Below, piece after piece: positions 6,023 to 10,885 of a stretch of DNA of 10,885 nt. The notes under the pieces were generated by a model that was not told where the DNA came from, searched no databases, and saw only the letters and a list, made by a program, of their open reading frames with translations. The position numbers and the translations under genes are program-made. The stretch spans positions 1-10,885 of the forward strand of contig CAJXXO010000065.1 of assembly GCA_913062655.1 (NCBI GenBank), given 5' to 3'. Source of the DNA: an uncultured Bacteroidota bacterium (lineage in GTDB: Bacteria > Bacteroidota > Bacteroidia > Chitinophagales > S012-47). The first letter of the stretch is position 1, and each line of letters begins with the position of its first letter.

Positions 6023-7389
6023 TATGCGTTCATTTCTTCTTTGAATTTATCAAATGTGGTGGGTTTATCCTTCAAGGTAAACTTTTCCCGTAGTACCTCA
6101 AAGACTTTGATGTCGCGCATCTGATCATATATGCGTTCTACATGCTCTTTGTTTTGCATGAAGTGTCCGACCAACTGATCCAGGTACTCTTTACCTGTTG
6201 GGTCGTCATCACTAAACCCATATTCTGCCTTGATCATATCGCGGGTGCGCGCTTCAATATCTTCACGGTGAACGTGAATGTCGTTGGCTTCCATCACTTT
6301 GTTGACGATCAATGTCCATTTGAGGTTGCGTAAGAAGGGTTCAAATTCCTTCTCGAGGTCTTCCTCGGTGACGTTTCCATCGTTGGAATATTGCAACCAC
6401 CGCTTCAGGAAGTCTTCCGGGAAATTGGCCTCGACCTTGTCCAAAAGGTATTTCTGGATATCATTGTTCAGTCGTTGTGTGGTGTAGCTTTCCAGCATTT
6501 GGCCCAATTCCTCCTTGATCTTCTCCCGAAAGGCCTCTTCCGACTCAATATTACCTTCACCATACACCTTGTCGAAGAGTTCCTGACCCACCTCCATTTT
6601 CTCGGTGTGGTTTACATTTTTTACCGTGAGGCGGAAGGTATCGCCCACTTCCAGGTCACTGTCCTTCAGGTTCAGGATATCATCCCGGATCTCTTCCTTG
6701 CTCTTGTCAATGGACTTGAATAGGTTGATCGTGAAAGTGTCACCCTTCTTGGCCGCAGCAAGCTGCTTTCGAAGGGTTTTGCCTTTGAATTGGTCAAATG
6801 CTATGGCCGGGTCGTTGGACCAGCCCTCTTCCTTCACTTCACCATCCTTGTCCAACTCTTCCAGGCTTACATACAACACATCTTCTTCCTCATCCACTAC
6901 CGTCTCAGGATTGGTCATTTTACCAAATCGCTTCTGCATGTGCTCCACTTCCTTATCAATGAGCTCGTCATCGATCTTAATCGGATATTGGGTGAGAGCG
7001 GGTTTCTTGTCTAGCGGAGACAAGTCAACATCGGGTTGCAAACCAACCTCAAACGAAAAAGTATAGGTCGTCTCAGCATTGATATCCAACTGCTGATCGT
7101 CCTCTTCCATCTTTGGCAAAGGCTCGCCCAATACATTTAATTCTTCATCGCGTATGTACGAGGTAAGGTGGTTGTTGACCAACTTGTTCAGCTCTTCAGC
7201 TAAGATGGACTGACCGTACATTTTCTTCACTACACCAGGAGGTACCTTGCCGGCACGGAAGCCTTTCAACTGTACCTTTTTCGCGTAATCTTTGATAGAC
7301 TTATTAACCTCCGGTTGGTACTCCGATGGTGGTACCTCCACTTTTACCAATAGGTTCAATTCACCTAATTGTTCTTTTTCAACGGCCAC
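6022..7389 (-). CDS. tig: Trigger factor (ribosome-associated chaperone)
   Basis: Trigger factor binds near the ribosomal exit tunnel and shields nascent chains. The 455-aa product has the ribosome-binding domain at about 1-118 with the signature GFRAGKVP (43-50). A degenerate FKBP-like middle domain follows at about 160-265, and then the long helical C-terminal chaperone domain. The middle domain keeps beta-strand patterns (KKGDTFTINL, GDTFRLTVKNV) but lacks the canonical active-site-type stretch with IPGFE, so prolyl isomerase activity is doubtful. The start is GTG at 7389. In-frame upstream codons reach a stop at 7411-7413 with no ATG, and MAVEKEQLGELNLLVKVEV aligns well with family N-termini. 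It is the first protein gene of the tig-clpP-clpX operon and lies 155 nt after tRNA-Leu on the same strand. Confidence 0.96.
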   Translation of the reverse strand: MAVEKEQLGELNLLVKVEVPPSEYQPEVNKSIKDYAKKVQLKGFRAGKVPPGVVKKMYGQSILAEELNKLVNNHLTSYIRDEELNVLGEPLPKMEEDDQQLDINAETTYTFSFEVGLQPDVDLSPLDKKPALTQYPIKIDDELIDKEVEHMQKRFGKMTNPETVVDEEEDVLYVSLEELDKDGEVKEEGWSNDPAIAFDQFKGKTLRKQLAAAKKGDTFTINLFKSIDKSKEEIRDDILNLKDSDLEVGDTFRLTVKNVNHTEKMEVGQELFDKVYGEGNIESEEAFREKIKEELGQMLESYTTQRLNNDIQKYLLDKVEANFPEDFLKRWLQYSNDGNVTEEDLEKEFEPFLRNLKWTLIVNKVMEANDIHVHREDIEARTRDMIKAEYGFSDDDPTGKEYLDQLVGHFMQNKEHVERIYDQMRDIKVFEVLREKFTLKDKPTTFDKFKEEMNA

Positions 7390-7466
7390 TATACTTGATT
7401 TTTGTGTGATTTAGGAATGGAACAGGAATAGCGGGAACGGTGCCCGAGATGGGAGAAATGTGTTCT

Positions 7467-7485
7467 CAATTGTCTAGACATATTG
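7467..7485. repeat. Palindrome TGTCTAGACA with flanking CAAT/ATTG arms
   Basis: A perfect 10-bp palindrome (7471-7480) is flanked by CAAT on the left and, after one extra base, ATTG on the right. It lies 78-96 nt upstream of the tig start, between tRNA-Leu and tig, where an operator would be plausible. No T-run follows, so it is not a typical terminator. Confidence 0.35.
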
Positions 7486-7499
7486 CTATTTCCATGAAA

Positions 7500-7522
7500 G
7501 ACATCGCTATGAAGCGAATGTC
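7500..7522. repeat. Imperfect hairpin between tRNA-Leu and tig
   Basis: GACATCGCT (7500-7508) pairs with AGCG (7513-7516) and ATGTC (7518-7522) around a 4-nt loop, leaving one bulged A. It may be an RNA processing or regulatory structure in a tRNA-tig transcript. A second small stem, GCAGC-TATT-GCTGC, lies beside it at 7524-7537. Both are short and could be chance. Confidence 0.3.
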
Positions 7523-7544
7523 GCAGCTATTGCTGCTAAAAAAG

Positions 7545-7626
7545 TGCGGGTGGAGGGACTCGAACCCCCACGCCTCGCGGCACTAGATCCTAAATCTAGC
7601 GCGTCTACCAATTTCGCCACACCCGC
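7545..7626 (-). tRNA. tRNA-Leu (anticodon UAG)
   Basis: The minus strand folds as a class II tRNA of 82 nt. The acceptor stem is GCGGGTG/CACCCGC (7620-7626 with 7546-7552) and the discriminator is A at 7545. The anticodon stem CTAGA/TCTAG encloses the loop TTTAGGA, giving anticodon TAG (reads CUA and related Leu codons). A long variable arm with a GCC/GGC stem fits leucine, and the T loop is TTCGAGT on a five-pair stem. The D-loop sequence AAATTGGTAGA is normal. CCA is not encoded. Six T residues follow directly after the 3' end (7543-7538). Confidence 0.97.
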
Positions 7627-7681
7627 ATAAAGAACTCATCTGCAAGGGCGCCCCTTGTTGGGTGCGCTTTCAAACGAAGGG

Positions 7682-7689
7682 CAAAATTA
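7682..7689 (-). promoter_or_regulatory. Candidate Bacteroidota -7 element for tRNA-Leu (and perhaps tig)
   Basis: The minus strand reads TAATTTTG, an exact match to TAnnTTTG. Transcription would begin near 7675, giving a 5' leader of about 50 nt before the tRNA, removable by RNase P. No convincing -33 TTTG is visible at the expected distance. A small stem CAAGGG-CGC-CCCTTG (7643-7657) lies in the leader. Confidence 0.45.
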
Positions 7690-7816
7690 AGGAATTCGTA
7701 GAAAAATACAGCAGAAATGTACCCGTTTATCTAGTCGAAGCGTATGTAAAACGAAAATAGCGGATAAGTAGTGGGGAAGGCGATTTCAGCACAGGTAGAA
7801 GAAACGTATACCGGAT

Positions 7817-7824
7817 TAGTCTTG
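7817..7824 (+). promoter_or_regulatory. Weak candidate -7 element upstream of rel
   Basis: TAGTCTTG differs from TAnnTTTG at one position and would place the transcription start about 23 nt before the rel ATG. There is no matching -33 element. It is the best match I found in the 7627-7853 spacer on this strand. Confidence 0.22.
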
Positions 7825-7853
7825 TTATATTCACTGCGTAGAGCCAAACCTTC

Positions 7854-10085
7854 ATGCAGTTACTAGAATTCATAGATACCGAGGCCGATCGGAAGGTGAT
7901 ACTTAAAGAGTATCGAAGCCTATTGAAAAGCTGTAATCCGACTCTCTCCAAAGAGGACCGGAAGCAGGTTCGTATGGCTTTCGAAATGGCAGCCGAAGCG
8001 CACAAGGAGATGCGCAGGAAGTCGGGTGAGCCTTACATTCTTCACCCCATTGCGGTAGCCAAAATAGTGGCAAAAGAGATTGGGCTAGGTCCAACCGCCA
8101 TAATCTGCGCCCTGCTACACGATACGGTTGAGGACACGGAGCTTACCATTGATGACATCAAGTTCAACTTTGGCGCCAAGGTGGCGGAAATCATCGATGG
8201 ACTCACGAAGATCAGTTCTGTATTCGATCTGAAAAGCTCTTTTCAGGCCGAGAATTTCCGTAAGCTCCTGCTTACCCTGGCCAAAGACGTCCGTGTCATC
8301 CTGATCAAAATTGCAGACCGGCTGCACAACATGCGGACCATGGATAGCATGCCGCGGCACAAGCAGTTGAAGATTGCCTCAGAAACCATGTACCTCTACG
8401 CCCCACTGGCCCACCGCTTGGGGCTGTATGCCATCAAAAGTGAACTGGAAGACCTCTCCATGAAATATACAGAGCGGGAGGTGTACCGGGACATTGCCAG
8501 GAAATTGCAACAGACCAAGCGGGAACGGAGCCGCTACATCAATGAGTTCGTTAAACCACTGAATACAGAACTCGAGCGACAAGGCTTTTCTGCCCGCATT
8601 TTTGGTCGTCCAAAGTCAATCTTCTCCATCTACAACAAGATGAAGAAGAAGAATGTGGACTTTGAAGAAGTGTACGACCTCTTCGCCATCCGCGTGGTTA
8701 TCGATTCACCGCCCCACAAGGAGAAAGCCGACTGCTGGCGGGTCTATTCCATTGTCACCGATTATTACCAACCCAATCCGCAGCGACTGCGCGATTGGAT
8801 ATCCACGCCAAAGGCCAATGGCTATGAATCCTTACATACTACGGTGATGGGGCCCAAGGGTCGCTGGGTAGAGGTGCAGATACGTACCGAACGCATGGAC
8901 GAAGTAGCCGAACGCGGATATGCAGCGCACTGGAAATACAAGGAAGGCAGCAACGATATCGGGCTGGATGGCTGGCTGCGGAGAATCCGTGAGCTATTGA
9001 AAAATCCGGAGTCCAACGCCCTGGACTTTATGGATGATTTCAAATTGAACCTCTTCACTAAGGAAATCTATGTCTTTACCCCAAATGGTGACCTGAAAAT
9101 ATTGCCTGTCAATGCGACTGCGCTCGATTTTGCCTACGAGATCCATACTGACATTGGTAACCATTGCATTGGCGCCAAGGTCAACCATAAACTGGTGCCC
9201 ATCAGCCATCAGTTGAATAATGGTGACCAGGTGGAAATCATTACTTCCAAGAAGCAAAAGCCCAATGAGGATTGGCTCAATTTTGTGATTACCAGCCGTG
9301 CACGGAGTAAAATCAAGCATTCGGTAAAGGAGCTGCGCAGAAAGGTGGCCATGCAAGGGAAGGAAATGCTGGAGCGGAAGTTTAAAACGCTCAAGGTCGA
9401 CTTTACCCATGAAAACCTGCACCAGTTGGTAGAGTATTTTGATGTTAACTCCACCTTGGACTTATACTACCGCATTGCTGCCAAAAAGGTCAACCTCACC
9501 GAAATCAGGGCCCTGAAAGGGCCACATCGAAACATTGTCCTGCCAGAGGATAAGGCCAAGCCTGTAGAGCAGCAGATTGATGTGGATAAGGTAAAACACA
9601 CCATTAAGCAAAATGAGGAGTTGCTCATATTTGGTGAGTCTTCCAAGAAGATCAACTATCAATTTGCCAAGTGTTGCAACCCCATTCCCGGTGATGATGT
9701 GTTTGGTTTTATTACCGTTAATGGTGCCATCAAAATACACCGTACCAACTGTCCGAACGCCATTTCGCTAATGTCCAATTACGGTTATCGCGTGGTGAAA
9801 GCGCGGTGGACACAAGCGGAGCAGCTTGCTTTTCTGACCGGCTTGAAAATCACCGGCCTGGACGATGTAGGGGTAATGAACCGCATCACCAATGTGATCT
9901 CCGGAGAATTGCGACTGAACATCCGTTCGATTTCCATCAATTCTACCGATGGTATTTTTGAGGGCGATTTTATGGTCTACGTGAACGACACACAGGAGTT
10001 GGAGCGACTTATTGCCCGGTTGAAGGAGCTGAAAGGCATTAGCGCTGTAGCCCGCTTCGATGTGGAAGACAATTCGAAAGGGTAG
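7854..10085 (+). CDS. rel: Bifunctional (p)ppGpp synthetase/hydrolase, RelA/SpoT family
   Basis: The enzyme makes (p)ppGpp from ATP and GTP/GDP and also hydrolyses it, setting the stringent response. The 743-aa product has the full long-RSH layout. The hydrolase HD domain shows His64 in ILHPIAVA, HDTVED (89-94), and Asp155 and Asn159 in ADRLHNM, all metal or catalytic positions. The synthetase domain shows GRPK (251-254), Asp275 in YDLFAIR, RLRD (311-314), NGYESLH (322-328) and Glu340 in VEVQIRT. A TGS domain spans about 403-463. A zinc-finger-like region has Cys607, Cys608, His629 and Cys633, and a C-terminal ACT domain spans about 660-735. RLRD is basic, as in the RxKD loop of bifunctional enzymes and unlike the acidic ExDD of RelA, and the HD motif is intact, so both activities are expected. 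The ATG at 7854 gives a normal N-terminus. fur follows after 47 nt. Confidence 0.97.
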   Translation: MQLLEFIDTEADRKVILKEYRSLLKSCNPTLSKEDRKQVRMAFEMAAEAHKEMRRKSGEPYILHPIAVAKIVAKEIGLGPTAIICALLHDTVEDTELTIDDIKFNFGAKVAEIIDGLTKISSVFDLKSSFQAENFRKLLLTLAKDVRVILIKIADRLHNMRTMDSMPRHKQLKIASETMYLYAPLAHRLGLYAIKSELEDLSMKYTEREVYRDIARKLQQTKRERSRYINEFVKPLNTELERQGFSARIFGRPKSIFSIYNKMKKKNVDFEEVYDLFAIRVVIDSPPHKEKADCWRVYSIVTDYYQPNPQRLRDWISTPKANGYESLHTTVMGPKGRWVEVQIRTERMDEVAERGYAAHWKYKEGSNDIGLDGWLRRIRELLKNPESNALDFMDDFKLNLFTKEIYVFTPNGDLKILPVNATALDFAYEIHTDIGNHCIGAKVNHKLVPISHQLNNGDQVEIITSKKQKPNEDWLNFVITSRARSKIKHSVKELRRKVAMQGKEMLERKFKTLKVDFTHENLHQLVEYFDVNSTLDLYYRIAAKKVNLTEIRALKGPHRNIVLPEDKAKPVEQQIDVDKVKHTIKQNEELLIFGESSKKINYQFAKCCNPIPGDDVFGFITVNGAIKIHRTNCPNAISLMSNYGYRVVKARWTQAEQLAFLTGLKITGLDDVGVMNRITNVISGELRLNIRSISINSTDGIFEGDFMVYVNDTQELERLIARLKELKGISAVARFDVEDNSKG

Positions 10086-10132
10086 TGGGCGTTCGCCCCG
10101 AGAATCCGTATTTTTACACTTTAGAAGAAACT

Positions 10133-10606
10133 ATGCCAGCACGTCCTGAAACCGTTGATGAGGTCAAAAAGATCTTTTCTGCCTACCTGGAAAACAATGG
10201 GTTGCGTAAGACGCCTGAACGTTTTGCCATTTTGGAAGAGATCTATGGGCGCGATGATCACTTTGATGCGGAAACGCTTTATGTACAAATGAAAGCGAGT
10301 GGGTATCAGGTGAGCCGCGCCACCGTCTACAATACATTGGATTTGTTGGTGCAATGCGACCTTGTGACTAAGCATCAGTTTGGTAAAAGCCAGGCTCAAT
10401 ACGAAAAAGCCTATGGTTTTCGCCAGCATGACCACCTGATTTGTGTGGACTGCAACCGGGTGCTTGAATTTTGCGACCCCCGTATTCAGCAGATACAAAC
10501 CACGATTGGTAATCTTTTTAATTTTAAGATTGAACACCACTCACTGACGATGTACGGTGCCTGCACCAAAACCGACTGTGAGCATTTACCCAAAGCCAAA
10601 AAATAG
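10133..10606 (+). CDS. fur: Fur-family metal-dependent transcriptional repressor
   Basis: Fur proteins are dimeric winged-helix repressors that bind operators when loaded with Fe(II) and limit iron uptake. The 157-aa product has an N-terminal DNA-binding domain with the recognition helix in VSRATVYNTLDLL (60-72). The C-terminal domain carries HDH (99-101), structural-zinc cysteines C104xxC107 and a second pair, C144 and C149. Glu112 in VLEFCDPRI stands where PerR has its oxidation-sensing Asp, so a Fur-type sensor is favoured over PerR; Zur cannot be excluded. I chose the ATG at 10133: an in-frame GTG at 10085 overlaps the rel stop but would add 16 residues with no family resemblance. It lies 47 nt after rel and 6 nt before the STAS gene, so co-transcription is likely. 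I see no Fur box in the window. Confidence 0.93.
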   Translation: MPARPETVDEVKKIFSAYLENNGLRKTPERFAILEEIYGRDDHFDAETLYVQMKASGYQVSRATVYNTLDLLVQCDLVTKHQFGKSQAQYEKAYGFRQHDHLICVDCNRVLEFCDPRIQQIQTTIGNLFNFKIEHHSLTMYGACTKTDCEHLPKAKK

Positions 10607-10612
10607 GGCACT

Positions 10613-10885
10613 ATGGATTACAGTTTTGATCAGTACGATAAAGTTGATGTGCTCTCTGTGAAAGGCAATGTCCTTACCGGTATTTACAATACAGAAATCA
10701 TCGGCATTGTAACAGAGATGATCAAGCAAGGCTCATCAAAGATGATCATTCAATTGGGGGAGGTGAAGTTTATCAACTCCAACGGCCTGAACTTGCTGCT
10801 TAATATCCTTACCAAATACCGCAAAGCTGGCGGGGAGATTGTGCTCAGCAATGTACCGGATGAGTTGACCCGGTTGTTGGTGATG
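10613..10885 (+). CDS. STAS-domain protein, anti-sigma factor antagonist-like (3' partial)
   Basis: The ATG at 10613 opens 91 codons that run off the right edge. The sequence fits a small single STAS domain: an N-terminal strand (VDVLSVKGNVL), IIQLGEVKFINSNGLNLL (45-62), then LTKYRKAGGEIVLSNV (66-81). Such proteins (SpoIIAA/RsbV type) bind partner-switching anti-sigma kinases and are controlled by phosphorylation of a Ser in a D-S-x-G-L motif. Here the motif reads N-S-N-G-L, so the Ser (56) is present but the preceding Asp is Asn. It starts 6 nt after the fur stop, which suggests one operon with rel and fur. No kinase or phosphatase partner is in view, so the partner is unknown. Confidence 0.85.
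   Translation, partial: MDYSFDQYDKVDVLSVKGNVLTGIYNTEIIGIVTEMIKQGSSKMIIQLGEVKFINSNGLNLLLNILTKYRKAGGEIVLSNVPDELTRLLVM

Noticed and set aside
7643..7657. CAAGGG-CGC-CCCTTG stem as a terminator
   Set aside because: It has no T-run on either strand and lies in the presumed tRNA 5' leader; better read as leader structure or chance.
8994..9422. Minus-strand ORF opposite the TGS region of rel
   Set aside because: It shadows a strongly conserved coding frame, and its translation resembles no protein family.
10087..10098. GGGC-GTTC-GCCC hairpin between rel and fur as a terminator
   Set aside because: The stem is only 4-5 bp and is not followed directly by a T-run; the two genes are probably co-transcribed.
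10085..10132. Upstream GTG start for fur overlapping the rel stop (TAGTG)
   Set aside because: The 16 extra residues do not resemble Fur N-termini, and the ATG at 10133 gives the expected length.
1..10885. CRISPR array, insertion sequence or prophage
   Set aside because: I saw no regularly spaced direct repeats, transposase, integrase or phage genes; gene content and order are typical core chromosome.

Overview
The window looks like a chromosomal core-gene region from a member of the Bacteroidota. The evidence is a type B type IX secretion (T9SS) C-terminal sorting domain of the gliding-motility-associated kind, Bacteroidota-type ClpX, trigger factor, Rel and Fur sequences, few recognisable Shine-Dalgarno sites, and matches to the Bacteroidota -7 promoter element TAnnTTTG. 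The large fibronectin-like secreted protein and the unnamed helical protein are compatible with Saprospiria/Lewinella-like relatives, but that placement is an inference. I see no insertion sequence, prophage, CRISPR array or rRNA.

Left part (1-1906, plus strand): the 3' end of a large secreted T9SS cargo protein is followed after 10 nt by ribE, riboflavin synthase alpha chain. ribE runs tail-to-tail into a 510-codon minus-strand gene of unknown function (1903-3435), with a 4-bp overlap of the two stop codons. Next comes an unusually long noncoding stretch (3436-3832) with several short inverted repeats. It leads into a 51-codon plus-strand gene (3833-3988) encoding a very acidic peptide with no Lys or Arg. 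This small gene has its own promoter-like element and ends at a perfect 13-bp terminator hairpin shared with clpX.

Middle part (4073-7626, minus strand): tRNA-Leu(UAG), then tig, clpP and clpX in the classical protein quality-control order. tig and clpP overlap as TAATG, and clpP and clpX are 36 nt apart. Trigger factor receives nascent chains at the ribosome, and ClpXP unfolds and degrades tagged or damaged proteins.

Right part (7854-10885, plus strand): a bifunctional Rel (p)ppGpp synthetase/hydrolase, a Fur-type metalloregulator, and the start of a STAS-domain protein that runs off the window. The short gaps (47 and 6 nt) suggest one stress/regulatory operon, transcribed divergently from tRNA-Leu/tig.

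Most of the window is well-understood housekeeping. The least explained parts are the small acidic gene with its long upstream region, the 510-aa helical protein, and the STAS gene attached to rel-fur.
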